From NCBI RefSeq assembly GCF_030848805.1, contig NC_092362.1, positions 3,720,001-3,784,000 on the forward strand: DNA of 64,000 nucleotides, given 5' to 3'. Shown here in pieces: positions 50,601 through 63,254 of this stretch; the stretch's first letter is position 1; every line of letters starts with the position of its first letter. This stretch comes from Temnothorax longispinosus (Eukaryota; Arthropoda; Insecta; Hymenoptera; Formicidae). Below the pieces are notes generated by a model. The model saw only the letters and a list, made by a program, of their open reading frames with translations. It had not been told where the DNA came from and did no database searches. Position numbers and translations under genes: made by a program.

Positions 50601-52975
50601 GCGCGGGGCTCATTTCGAAGAGCCAGTTAGTCGGCAACAAACGAAACGTCAAATATCAATTGTCGGCGAAATTAATTACGGGTTGCAATTAATTTGTCAA
50701 TTAGATCACGGCCGGGATCCATTTAGATGTAATCTGCTCGCTGGCAGCTCACCCTCTTTCCGCGTTTCCTCCGCTTTGGTATCTGCTGCGCAGCATCCGA
50801 CGCGAACACACAAAGAGGCCTGGCATTTGCTTCGAAGCAGTCGACAAATTAACCGTATTAACGGGCACAAACCGCGAACGCGCAGATTTCGCACAGTTAG
50901 CATGCAGTTCCCCACTTGATATCCACGCGAAGGATTATTCAAGTTAACTCGAGCCAGCGCGCACTCGTAGTAATTAGAATAACTGAATTATGTAACGAAA
51001 ATGTCGAGAGCTCATAGCCGAACCGTCTTCGGCTCGTGCTTTGACGATTTTCATGCTCGGTTGATGAAATCATCCGCAATAATATGCAAAGAATCAATTG
51101 CGAGTTTTAAGAGCTATGAAACTTCTTCCAGAGAAAATCAAAACAACGTAAAATTTCGAGTAAAATTTGTTAAGCTCGATAATCAACGACTAGCGGCATT
51201 AGAGCACATTCGGGGATGCATAGAACTAAATGTACAAATATGAATATCTTACGCGAGAGAGATCCGGATGTCTATAGTTACAGGATCACGATCGGCATTA
51301 ACTTGCCGATGGGTAATCAAGTAATGAATACATCGTCGGCAAAGACCGTACGTATATAAATCATGCCGGGGAGAATGCCGGGGGCTACAGGGCGAGCCCT
51401 TATCTCCAATCAGTACATTGATTGCACGCAGGCAGGTCAAATACCGGCAGCGCCACTCGGCAGCTCGGCCCTAGCACGATAGCTTATTCAATTTCCGAAA
51501 CGGCATTCACCATTCAATTCGGCGGTTATCAGCCTGCGCCCATCCTCTATCTGGGTTTTGCGTGGCTCTCTAGAAAGCCGTTCGTCCTAAAAGAAAAGGC
51601 CTCGGGGTTTATCAATGGGCATAAATTGAGATGATCAAGATTCCAGTGGCGCGCGGTCGTTCGGTATTCTTATACGAAAGCGTCATCTTCGAACTACTAT
51701 CACGATTGACGTGTTACGCCTATTCTCTGACGTTATCTCGTTGTACATCAACTCCGTACGAGTATAAACTCGTCGAAAAAAAATATTATCCACCGTGCAA
51801 GAGATATATCTGACGTTAATTCGATAAGACGAAGTTCTACCGCGGGTACAAGGTGGCATTATCATTCGGCGCATTTGCCACGCGCGTGGCTATCATTCAG
51901 CATCTACCGGATGGTAGCGAGGCTGCGCACTTTCCCGCAGTGTACATAGATAATCGAGCTTAATTAATTGCTCGTGATGCGCGCTCGGGGCTCAGCAAAC
52001 ACATTTACTTATTACCATCCATCTTGAGCGGTGCCTCTCAAGGGGATCGATTTTCCAAGTGCACGCGGCTGATGACACAAATTGCCAAAGGGTCGACGCT
52101 CGATCGTAACGCGATCGTTAAATAGAGGCGCGGCTTTTTCTCCGTGATCTCTCTACGAGAGCACGACGACGTCCCCCGTTGAAAAAAAAACATACTTAAT
52201 TATCCAGCTTCCTCCAATGGCGCATCAAAAAGGACGAGAGTTAATCGCGAACCCAAAACGACTTTTATGCATGAAGCCGACCTACAACTATCCGTCTCCA
52301 TTCGTCCGTTTTTGCATATAATGCGTGCAACGCGTGCGATGTTACTTTAATCTAAAATTCCTTTGCGAGGATAACGCGCGTCGACATATTCAACAAACGT
52401 CGCTGCCAATTAGTACGCAGAAAGTATCAGTTTTCAATTTTAATAACGCTTCTCTCCCGCAAACATTCATCGTGCCCTTTTCACTCTTCACACTCTCATA
52501 AATTGCAAATAGAGATATCATTTTAATAATAAAGCAAATAATACAAGCTTTCAAATGATGGGGCTAATGCATATCTCGCAAACGTGCGACGGCGTCTCGC
52601 TGCGATACCGTGGCACGCTGCCAATTGACATCACCTCGCTGTTGCAATCGAGTGACTACCACGACCACTGGGCGCAACGACGAGATTACGCGGTAGTTAA
52701 TAGTCGGCCACGGCATGTCTCACCCGAGCGGAAGTCTCGCTCACCTGATCGTTATTGACTGGTACAGATCCCTCGGGTCGTAAGTGACATTTACACGATG
52801 CATTCAACGTTAAACTCGTCCGGAGAGACAAGGCCGGGAAACGGAGCGTCGTATCTCAGTTCCGGTATCTATACGGACGCCGGGTTCCCCTGACAACGAG
52901 GCAACAACAAACGCCTAATGGCCAGTTCTCGACTCAAAGTTTAATTTCCTGACCAGCGGACAGTGCTTAAAGTGA

Positions 52976-53110
52976 CCTTCTCCCTCTCCCTCTTCCCCCC
53001 TCTTTCTCTCGCTCGCTCACTCTCCCTCTTTCTCTCTCCATCTCGATCTTCCTCTTTCTCTGTTTCCCCCTCGCTGTCTTGCTTGTCGTCACCGTTTTCT
53101 CTCCTTCCGT
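52976..53110 (+). repeat. CT-rich low-complexity tract
   Basis: Mostly CTC and TCT on the + strand. On the minus strand it reads as a Glu/Arg-rich frame, which is an artefact of the purine tract. Confidence 0.85.
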
Positions 53111-54539
53111 CGTTCCCTCGCGCACGCCGTTCTCGGGAATCGCGACCGGACGTACAGCCGCCGCTATGAAATATTAAAGAGTTAATGGCGATCCTCTTCA
53201 CAGAGTCGCGAGTAATTACCGCCTGACAATCGTGTATCGCTGTATTAATCGATAGCGCAGAGTTTGATCCCACGAGACGTAGTTAATTGCTCGTATAGAG
53301 ACGTGTAATCTTTCGTGTTTTCTATCTTTTCCACACTCTTCAATCTCGCGTTTTCTATCCTTTCGGGACTCACTTATACGAATACGATGATGCGACGCCG
53401 TTAGAAAATTTCCTCGACGAGGGACAGCGGTACGTGCACAGGCATGATATGGTTGCGTTATATCGATCTCGAAGAAGAGCTCCATGAACCCGGAAAACAC
53501 CCCATGCTCGCTCGTTCGACGTACATACACTACGTATAATGTCTACGTGATCGTAGCACTGACCCCGACGTAACGTCGCTCCTCTTTGTGCCCGATATGC
53601 ATGCGCGCAGAAAAAGTTTCGGGGTTGCCGAGCACGTTCTCACCCCACCGCATATCTTTCCCTCGTGATTCTTATGGAAGTGTATAATAAAAATAAAAGA
53701 AACAGAAGACAGATGGTCGTAGTACAGAGTTGTATATGTTACACAAATCAGATTTCCCAGTTTAGTATCCCGTTACATATTGTCACCTTTTCAGTCTACA
53801 CTCGAACGAAGTCATACGTGTTTTATGTTAAATGGAAATTTAATTTTAAAAAATTGATAATTGATAGTAATGTAACACTGCAATTCTCTAACTTCTGTTT
53901 TCTTGTAAATTTATTTCGATAATAACTATGCTCTCGTATGTATATTATTTCTTTCTTGGTGCCATGGATGGATGTACGCGCGTTCGTGTATTACAGATGT
54001 TTGAAAAGTAAAATCGTGTCACCAGTAAAACATAAGGTCTTGTGACTCTTTTGCGTCTGCGGCAGTCCAGCGATCCTCGGAGGAAAATTGGTCAGAGAGA
54101 AAGAATCTGCAAGGCCAGCAGTAGGATAATACCAAGCGGCATTTGCGCCAACGGAGATACGGAAGTGAGAAAGAAGGGGGAGGGTGGGAAAGGGGTATAT
54201 TGTGCAAAGAGTTCAAGACCGAGCGAAGTCGATGGAAGGAATGAAAGCGGGACGAGAGAGGGACACGGAGAGACGGGAACAAGAAGCGGGAGGAGTGGAA
54301 ACTGGGATCGAAGTACGGTCCTGTGTCCCCCACGTCATGAATCATGCATTCTCATCCCCCTAGGAGCGAACTGGAACGCGCTACGGCGGTGCGACCCGTC
54401 CGAGAAATAAACAATGTTATTTGTTCGTTGGGATCCCGACCCATCCGCAGCGGTCCAAAGGACTTCTAGCAGGACCGCGACGGAAGGACGAGTGGCGGGT
54501 TCTGTGCTTTCGTAACCCACAACGATGGGATGAGAAACC

Positions 54540-54885
54540 CGGCTACTCTCCTCCTCGTCCTCTTCGCCCTTTCTCGAGCGCTTCTGTCACTCGTTCCATC
54601 TCGTTCCCGTCTCCGACTCTCTCTCTGCGCTCTACTCGCGAGCCCACGCGCACTCTGACAGCCAGAACTGTCAACGGCAGAGGAAGCTCTCGCAACCACT
54701 GATGGTATTTGAACGGGGCCGAAGTGACACGAAGGACGAGCGCATACATGCCGGACAAATAACGATACTTCCGCTTTCTCGGCAAACTGGATATTCCTGT
54801 TCCAATCCCCTCCCTCCCGCATGTCGGTTTCGTCCTTCGTCGTCCATGGGCTTTCGTTCTTCTTGCTCCACTTCTATCCTTTCAG
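54540..54885 (+). promoter_or_regulatory. Pyrimidine-rich intron end with a decoy acceptor
   Basis: Pyrimidine-rich stretches lie 130-470 bases before the bru3-like exon and end in CTTTCAG at 54885, a strong 3' splice site. A donor-like ATC|GTAAGA at 54951 would close a 65-base exon (54886-54950). In the host reading frame this exon contains a TAA, so its inclusion would truncate the protein. The tract could bind pyrimidine-tract factors and affect exon choice. This regulatory role is inference. Confidence 0.25.
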
Positions 54886-54982
54886 TATAAAGATAAAAGC
54901 AGAAATAGAAAGACGAAAGCCCGCGACTGTTTGTAAATATGAGAAATATCGTAAGAACCAGAGACGCCTTATTGCGAGAAGA

Positions 54983-55010
54983 CTAACGTGTCGTTTTATT
55001 TCTGTTGCAG
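54983..55010 (+). promoter_or_regulatory. Branch point and 3' splice site of the bru3-like exon
   Basis: CTAAC at 54983-54987 matches the metazoan branch-point consensus and lies 23 bases before the AG. It is followed by a T-rich tract and TTGCAG. This is a strong constitutive-type acceptor directly joined to the recognisable coding exon, and it fixes the exon start at 55011. Confidence 0.85.
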
Positions 55011-55059
55011 ATGAACCGTCCTATTCAAGTGAAACCAGCGGACAGTGAAAACCGCGGAG
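55011..55059 (+). CDS. bru3: Internal 49-base exon of a Bruno-3 / CELF3-6 type RNA-binding protein
   Basis: The exon reads MNRPIQVKPADSENRG in phase 0 and leaves one base (G) for the next codon. This peptide closes the first RNA recognition motif and begins the RRM1-RRM2 linker in CELF3, 4, 5 and 6 and insect Bruno-3; the CELF1/2 and Bruno-1 branch instead has MHHPIQMKPADSE. The proteins bind U/G-rich RNA and regulate splicing, translation and decay. The 3' splice site has a CTAAC branch point at 54983-54987, a T-rich tract and TTGCAG at 55005-55010; the donor is GAG|GTAAGA at 55060. The 49-base length and phases (0 in, 1 out) agree with the vertebrate CELF exon as I recall it. The upstream RRM1 exons and the downstream RRM2 exon (DRKLFVGML-like) were searched for by eye on the + strand and not found, so they should lie outside the window. 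Assignment to the CELF3-6 branch is strong; the symbol is by family only. Confidence 0.93.
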
Positions 55060-56552
55060 GTAAGAACAATCGATCCAATATGTATCTCGATATCGAAAAA
55101 ATTATATTACTAATTCAATTATAACGAGAAATATCAAAAGTCTTATCAAATTCTATTAAATTTAGCTAAGCAATTATTTAAAAGAATCGTAACGCTGTCA
55201 AAGTAACGTTTCCATTTCTTACTAGCCACAATATTTCCACTTTTATAAGTAAACATACTCGGTACGTCGCAAGAGATCGTATTCACATATATTTTTTGTT
55301 GGATATTATCCAACGGCAAATAATTAAATATCTCACGAACACAATGCGGTTCGTAATAAATCAATTAGAAATTATGTGAATGTTTCATGCTGGAAACATA
55401 CTTCTCGTGTTAGTTTATAAGTATGGGGAAACAATTTTTATTCCGCGCAGCATATGTACTACGTGTCTTTAACAGCATTATATTCCATATCAATCGTGTA
55501 CAAGAGTATTATGTAATAAACTACAGATAATTCGCAGTAATAGTGAGTCGCGATAACACGTTCGTCGTATAAAATTCATACTCGCGCCGGTGGCGCGATA
55601 GACTATACGATAAAAAATGTAACACCGCGGTACCACCCGCCCAGTCGCGCTGATATTCATCGGCTCGTTCTCTCTACAGAGTTGTCGTGCGCGCGGATCC
55701 TCTTCGCGCGGCGCGGCAACCGCGCCGTATCTTCCCCGTGCACACCTTGTGCCGAGAGCCAATTTTATTAATTACGTGGAATTTTACAACTGGCGATGGC
55801 CGTCATGTTGACATACGCTTATCGCCGCTGTGGCCGCAGGTCATAAATTTTGCGTCACGGTAGGATAACGGGGCACCCACGTATATATATACATATATGA
55901 CGAGGCTTCAGATAATCGAGAGACAAATTGTCAATTGATCATTGTTTTTAATGAGTCGTCGCTCGCGCTCATGCCCACGTTCGTGCTTTCTCCAAATCGC
56001 GTGACAATACGCCCATTGTCGTCCCGTCGATCTATTTCATACATTATATAAATATACAATTTGGCCAATATTATTTGAAGGAAAAAAAGGCGCGATCCCT
56101 AATCAGCGCGATTCCGAGTATTGTAAAATAGTATCTGACGCATATCCATCCGTTCATCCATTCGCTCGTGTTTTCGATTCGACTCATACGTTAATTTCTA
56201 TAAAGCATCTCGGCAAATATAGCTTGTATCATCGGAGCCACGATTTAATTAAAAATATGGTATTTATCTTTGGAGGCGGGTCGTAACCGATCGATACTGT
56301 TCCATCCGTTCGGCGAGCGCCATCGCCGAAGCTCCCGGCGTCGCTTCCGATGCATGTAAATAGCGGAGGAGCTCGTCCGCGAATTCCCGAAGGCTAAGAG
56401 CCGTTGGGGCCCCCTTCGTTACCATTCGCAAAGCCCGCGCCGCACCGGTGACAACGTTCCCGACGAGCCGGCAACTACTCCGAAGTCCTTCCTTCCGACG
56501 AAGATGGGCAGGACTTCAATGCAAGAAGTACACCAAGATAAAGGAGGAGAGT

Positions 56553-56573
56553 GTGTTGTAAGCCGTGACATCA
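56553..56573 (+). repeat. First copy of a discrete 21-base repeat
   Basis: This copy shares 21 identical bases with 59549-59569, including TTGTAAGCCGTGACATC. Flanking bases are unrelated apart from a purine-rich left side. Both copies are in the same orientation in the intron after the bru3-like exon. Confidence 0.85.
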
Positions 56574-58935
56574 TGAAACTGCAGTTACAAATTCAGCGAG
56601 CCAGTTCGCGCTTGCCTTACGATCCCCCCGTCATCCCCATCGTTCGTCTTCGTAAGAAGAAATACGAAGACGGACTCTTATAATCCGCGAGGATTTCTCT
56701 CGGACGGGTTTAAGACTAGTCCATGTCACGTCAGCCGGGCCGAACTTGGCAGCGACGCGAGAAGGCGTCCGTGGGGCCCCCCCTTTTCCCTCATCCCGAT
56801 ATTCCAGGATACGTTTATCTACGACGAAGAGGGTAGCGGTAGGGCGAGTGATGGCGGTGGGAGCAAGGCTCGCTGAGGGATCGAAACTTATCTACTTGCT
56901 CAACTAGCTCCGGTACAGCAGCACCCACCCTTATCCAGTCGTAGAAACTTCGACCGACCCTGAGTCGGCGGGCCAACTTCCACGCGAGATACGCATTTCT
57001 CAAATCTGTTCTCGTCGCTGTAAACTTAATTCCGGCTGCTTCGGCTGCTACTATCGCGCGCGCCGGAGTCTTACCATCGACGTGCGTGAAAAATGCTTCG
57101 GGAAGGAGCTTCGTCGGAGAATCTTCACTCGAATGGTTTTCGCTAAGACCTTTCCGAGGTAAAATGTATCCCCGATGATACACCACCGCGATAAGAACCG
57201 GAAAGGATAAGTGCATAGCTCATGCCAGTTACGGTCGTAAAATTGCGCCGATATTTGTGCGGAAGATAGCGCGTTTATGAATGGTCATTGTTCGCGCATT
57301 TTGACACGATAAATCTATATATAAACGTTCACAAGAATTTAAGATAAAGTCAAATTCAGTATGAAATATATTTCAGACTGTTTGTGCGGTTTGCCATACA
57401 ATTCGCGGATTTATCACGCAAACACGATATCTTTGCGCTATCTTGCGCGTGTAAATTTCTCAAGGCGCGCGATATGAGGAAGCGATACAGCGGGATAAGT
57501 CATCATTTCCGCAATCGAGCGTTTTAGAGTGTCGTCTTGCAATTAAAGCTCGATTTATCTTTTGTATCACTAATAGGACGTTACTTTGTGGAGTTACCGC
57601 GCTCGAATGCTAGTCGTTACAGAAGGAAATCTATAAGATGATGTAATTAAACTGCATGTCGGGGGCTGCGGAATGCAGACGTAAAGGACAGTCATTAACC
57701 TGGAAAAGGACGAAACGGTCCCTTGGAACAATGAAACCGTTCTCGATGGAAGAGAGAAACTATTATAGGCATCGCTATAATCTTAAACTATCATTTTATG
57801 ACTACAAAGCAGTGAGGGCGTCACTTCCCTCGTTCTTTTTAATAAGAATATATGTCGTGAAAAAGTTACATCGATTTTGCTTACTAAGAATACAATGTTT
57901 CTCACGTGATAGTTCGCGAAGTCGGCAAGAAACGATTATGGTATATTCGACCTACTTGGGAGAACTTAAAGTGATTCAATTCGATTTAAATCCGTTTTCA
58001 GATCAAGAACAAATTTCGTAGAATCCATTTATTCGATCGAGATAAAATTTATATACGGATTAAAGGGAAAAATGAATTAATACTGACGAGGGATATTCGA
58101 GTGACCTAAATGCGTGGGCGCGCCGATTGTTACCGGATAATAATCCTATAATATCATTAATTTCAAGATTGCAAGGCGCGATCAAATGCCAGAGGTTATT
58201 AAAACGTAATACGTCTTCGAGATAGTTTTAATTCCGATGGATGTTGATGTCGGACGAACACGGATGGGTTTTGACATCCTAAAGCAGATTACGCGCAATA
58301 TCGGACCTGTAATTACGCGACCGAGGATCTGCCACGATCCCGTGCGTTATCCCAACGAATTACGTGACGTCATTAACAACTGTATCGCGCCGAGGAATCC
58401 GATGACGGTCACGTCAACGGCCATAAAGGATCGCCAAGAACCATCTAGAACCTGGATGGTTATTAAGGACGAGGTAATCAGGGGGGATGGACAAAGTGAG
58501 ACGCGAAGATAAAATGGAAACCATCTTGTACGATCGTACGCGACGAAGGATAGACATCGGTGATGCCAATGAGGGTGGAGGCGGCTCGACGGTGTTGTCG
58601 AAGTTCAGTAACCCCCCCTGATTGAACTCTCTGCGACTACGTGGATACAGCGTCTACATAGGTATATACTGCGCCGCAGAAGCAATGGCGGGAGCGGCAG
58701 CGGCAGCGGCACCGTGCTCAGGATCACTCCTGCATCCGCGTCAAGCCGAGGCTTTGTGGGGCCGCACGGAGGCAGGCGACCGGAGATTACAATGGCATCT
58801 CCTCCAGATTAGCATATGAATTACGATCCCCCTCATCTACTCCCTTTCTCCGCCCCCCGTACCCCGTGCCTTCTTCCGCGTATCCCCGGTCTAATGCCCT
58901 ACGCGATCTCTCTCTCGATCTCTTCCTTCGCATTT

Positions 58936-59000
58936 CTATATGTGCATCTCCTCTCTCTCTCCCTCTCTCTCGCTCGCTCGTTCGCTCTTTCTTTATCTCT
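58936..59000 (+). repeat. CT-rich microsatellite-like tract
   Basis: Imperfect CTCT and CGCT repeats. On the minus strand they read as Arg-Glu repeats in a chance frame. Confidence 0.85.
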
Positions 59001-59548
59001 TTTATATGTAGCACTCTATTATAATTATAATCGTGCTAGGAATCATAGGACTAACTATATGGATAGTAAAAAGGAAGCGAGCAGAACATCTATATTAGCA
59101 CGGCGAAAATCGGAAATAATTGTAAACTCTATCAAAAAGAAAAAAGAGGCGACCTAAATTTTAACCTGACAGTAGATTTGCAGATTTACTTCAGAAAAAC
59201 TTTCGCCTCAAACACCCAAGCCGGTTTTTAAATGCGACTTTCACCGATATTTCGGTTCGCCTGAAAAATAAAAGAGCTAAAGGCAGCCAAAGAGTTTCGA
59301 GACGAAATAACGTCCTACATAAAATATTCCAATTATCGAGATAACTTTATCGCGTGCTCAACTACTGATGATGATTTTTCTACTTTGAGCCAAATTGTGC
59401 CGAAAATATAAAAATGGATCTTATCAAAATATAATAATGTATGAGATGAATGGAGAAGAGTTTATCGGTTTTATTTGTGCCCTCGTGCAGACTCGCGGGA
59501 ACTTGGAGTACGGTCAGTCTGCCTCTTTTTCTTTTCCATGGGGGAGGG

Positions 59549-59569
59549 GTGTTGTAAGCCGTGACATCA
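59549..59569 (+). repeat. Second copy of the 21-base repeat
   Basis: Identical over 21 bases to 56553-56573, same orientation, about 3 kb further on. The right half contains TGACATCA, one base from a cAMP-response-type TGACGTCA site. Function unknown. Confidence 0.85.
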
Positions 59570-61984
59570 CCCGGAAAAAATTCGGAAATTAGCTTGCCCC
59601 GATTTAGTAATCGGCCTGATTTCCGAACAGCTTCAAAATTTTGACACATTAACTCCGATGTGGAAATCGACCTCATTGCCGAAAACTCTGAGGTTGTACT
59701 GACGCTGCAACCTACAATTGCCGAAGCACATATAAACCTCGTGGAAAAAGGCAATCAGGCAGTCGAGAAACAATCAGGCCCAACTGTAATCGCGATAACG
59801 AGAAATAAAGTAATAATTCAAAATCGAGTGTGTGATTCATCTTTTCTCTCCTCGCAGAACAACGAACCCTTGTGCCAGCCCTGGGACAACTCCGGAGCCA
59901 GGCACAATATTCATTTTATGGCGTGACGAAGTATTCCGCAAAGTTAGTTCTGGTTCAGTTACGAGCAACGTGTCAGAAAAATATAAAAATTATAAAAGCG
60001 CTTATCAAACACTCTTGTTTGCTGTAGTATTTATTTGAATATTTCATAGATATCGAATGTTTTTTTGGACGGAAATTCATAGAGAAAAAAATGTATTTTG
60101 CTGTTCGTAGTTTAACTTTATCTTATTTTAGTGACAGTTTTAATTATAACTATTTTCTCTTCAATTTCTAAATAATAAAAATTTATAAAAGTATTTAATA
60201 TATTCAAAGAGAGAGAAACATATTAAAATTAAATTTAGTACAATTTTAGAGATTTAATTAGATCTATCTCTTAGTATTATTTAAAATATTGATTTAATTT
60301 TTTGAAAAGGAGAATAATAGAAGACTAGCTAACAAATACATTTCTTTTACAACATTCTGATTTCCTAATTGGTCACTGCAACAAACGCAGTAATTACCAA
60401 CAATTCAATAGAACTGACATTTGACAGGCCTATAATAATCCAGAAAAATATTTATTATCATACGAATAAAACGCGAGATTTGGGTATCATCCGCGTCGAA
60501 CCGCATCGTATCGTACAAAACGTTTCGCTTTGTTCTCGTTGTCCAGCGAGACGATAATTTCCCAAGAGTTAATTCCTCTTTCGCTTCCGCTCGGGGAGTC
60601 GAAGGAAAGAGGACGCGAATGGCGCGTTAACACTTAGCTCCGGCGACAAAGGTCCAATTTTTGGTCCCCACGGTATCCTGACGCGACAATGAGAGCGAAC
60701 TCCCGGCGAAAAGTACCCGGGGCTAAGGACAGACGGGATATTCTCCGACGAGGAGAACGACGAGGCGTTGATACGCCGAAGGGAATCGAGACGGGTGTAG
60801 GCGGTATGGGGATTGCCGGGGGTGAAAAGAGAGAGGGAGGGAAGAATCTGCGGAAAGCGGGGATGCAACGAGGCTGCAAGTCAGGCGAGAATCTAATTTC
60901 CCGAGACAAATCCTTAAATGTGCCCCGGAGCCCGGCTGGAAGGCGCGAGCCGAGGCATCTCATGGAATGAGCTCTCGTCTAGCATCCGCGACAACGACCT
61001 TTAACTCGACTCGCCAATTTTGCGTCTCCATAACCCCCTCGCGAAACGCGTCATTAAGCTCATTCACGCGGGAAATGCGGTAGATCGAAAACAGAGCGTC
61101 GCAATCCGGGATGCAGTCGTGGTCCGAGATCTAACTGGAAAAACATGAACCCCCCCCCCCTCGGTGCTTTTTGCTCGAACGTCGAAATTGCCCGGCGCAG
61201 TAAATAAAGGTGTCGTCTCTTATTTAATTTAACGACGATAAAGACAAAAGAATGAAATCGTTTGGAAAAATCTGAAATAAGTTCATATTCATCAATTTTA
61301 ATATGGACCCTTGCGAGATATTTCTCAATTAGTTAAAATCAACGTATTGAAGTGTTTATGGAAATTATCTGAGTGAGTTTCATCACCGCAAATAGCATAA
61401 TATGAGTTTCGAATCTTGTTACCGGTGCTATTGATATTTCGTGATAGTTTAATTCCTGCGATTATTAAACTGATTCTATTATGCCCATGACCAATATTAT
61501 ATTATGAAAATTAGGTTGCTATAATTACAAGATCTAATTGTATTGTTAAAATGATAAATACCTATACTTGATATTTAACAATAATCAAACGGAATATACA
61601 TTTTAATGGGACTTAATCGTTGCTACGTAAATGAATTCGGTGTAGTACCTGAAAACCGATTAGTAATAACGATCAATTTGAATATAAAATAAATTTGCAA
61701 GAGAAATTGCTTTCGCTCAACGCAACGATATCTTTTAAAAGGCATCGATTCTTTTTTACAAATGGCATTCTTATTACTTATCATAAATTTTTTTTATAAT
61801 CTGATAGGTCGTATCGTATTCATCACGCAGAAGATCCGATCAAAAGAAATGTCCTGTACTGTACGAGTATGGGAAGGGTACGATTCGCAGTTATCGAATT
61901 GAATCTAGCGAGGATTCATATAGACGACGAATAGTGTATTTTTTGGGTCCAATGCCATTTCTTTGTTTCTGTTCTGTATTCCAG

Positions 61985-62056
61985 AGTGCATGATGGACGA
62001 CGGGAGCGCCTGTGCCATCTTCTGGAAGTAGGAAGCACCGGTTTCGGCCGCTGAAG
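61985..62056 (+). other. Candidate cryptic or poison exon downstream of the bru3-like exon
   Basis: A strong pyrimidine tract ends in TATTCCAG at 61984, and a usable donor, CTGAAG|GTAACT, starts at 62057, bounding 72 bases. All three frames contain a stop. If spliced after the 49-base exon, the frame would read E-CMMDDGSACAIFWK-stop. It therefore cannot be an ordinary internal coding exon, but could act as a truncating or decay-inducing exon. It could equally be an unused splice-like sequence. Confidence 0.15.
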
Positions 62057-63213
62057 GTAACTTCGACTTCCAGGAGATAGCTAGCTTCCTTCCAGTACCT
62101 CTATTCTTCTTCTCCGCAAATTGGCAGAAAGAGAACTTCCCCCCTCGATGAAATGAGAACAAAATGAATAAGGAAAAAAGAAACGGGTCCAACTAACCCA
62201 GCCCCCCCCCAACTTCTCTCCCGCTAACATCACGCCAACACCGCTGATTCAGCCAGCACAGCCCGCCGCAAAGTTCATTTTGCCGCTCGCTAGTGTTTGA
62301 ACCACCGAACTCCAACATTCCCTCACGAACCACTATCCCTTAGCCCGACTTAGCGCAGCCGGTACATATCTATCCGACGGAGAGGCTAAATTTGCACAAA
62401 GTGCACGGTGCTTGTCCAAATTCTTTCGCAAAAAGGTCTCGAATTTCTCCGGAGCTTTCGACACACACACGCGCGACTCATTAGGACTCTCGCGCGTATG
62501 TTTAAGATATGGGATTCGTATGTACGTCCGTGGACTTTTTGGTTCTGGATTGGCACAAACAATTGGCTCGAAATTCGAAAGCTCGATTTCACCCCGAAAC
62601 ACAATTCCGAAATGTCAAAATCTCTTCGCTAACAAAATTCTCGAGATGCGCTCTCGAGCTAAAAATTCAATCGTAATAACTCGCACGCTCTTCCGGTAGT
62701 GCGCACCACTTATCCGCGCGATGAAAACGATTGTTATATTGGGCTCCTCTATGCCAAGTCTCGCCATATCCCCCTTCTCATCCGTTTCTCATCCGGCACG
62801 ATACGCATCGTTTTACGCATTACAGAAGGTATTATAGACAGTGTTGTGCGTACCCACATGCGTGACTGAAACCTGTAGCCGTAAACTTGTCGTTCGTGTT
62901 TTTTGCTCTGTTTATTACGCACCGCCGTTACATCACACTATTGAAGCTTCGTTACGACGAAGCGTGCGTGGCGTGGACGCTCTTAGAATTCTACAGACCG
63001 GCACAATGGACCGAGAGTGATGCAGAATATATATGAGAGAGAATTCGCGGTCTTAGAGCGTCTACCGACCGTACGACAGCAACGACCCTTTGCTCCGAGT
63101 ACCGAGTTTATTGTACGTTTCTAAGTCCACAGTTCCGTCGTCTCTTACATTCCCGAAACCTCTGTCTAATCTCATATCCATATTCGTATGGACAAAACCA
63201 TCTTGATCGTACA

Positions 63214-63254
63214 TATTATATATATATATATAAATAAATATTATATATATATAC
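63214..63254. repeat. AT-rich dinucleotide repeat
   Basis: Two TA runs separated by TAAATAAA-type sequence. Confidence 0.92.

Larger units (their letters stand above)
46825..54539. other. Non-coding stretch between the candidate first exon and the bru3-like exon
   Basis: CpG-rich to about 49600, strongly AT-rich at 49640-50130, then mixed. Overlapping frames on both strands at 48163-48495 are noted as a composition anomaly. A 14-base identity to the bru3-like exon occurs at 52952-52965. No exon recognised. Confidence 0.55.

Noticed and set aside
56815..57216. 133-codon minus-strand frame that looks partly protein-like
   Set aside because: No family recognised, no splice-site support, antisense within the intron; a database search could overturn this.
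57656..58021. 121-codon plus-strand frame in the downstream intron
   Set aside because: Composition and lack of motifs fit chance; it does not contain RRM2 RNP motifs.
61905..62192. 95-codon minus-strand frame over the cryptic exon candidate
   Set aside because: No recognisable domain; an acceptor-like CTTCCAG on minus is weaker than the plus-strand signals.
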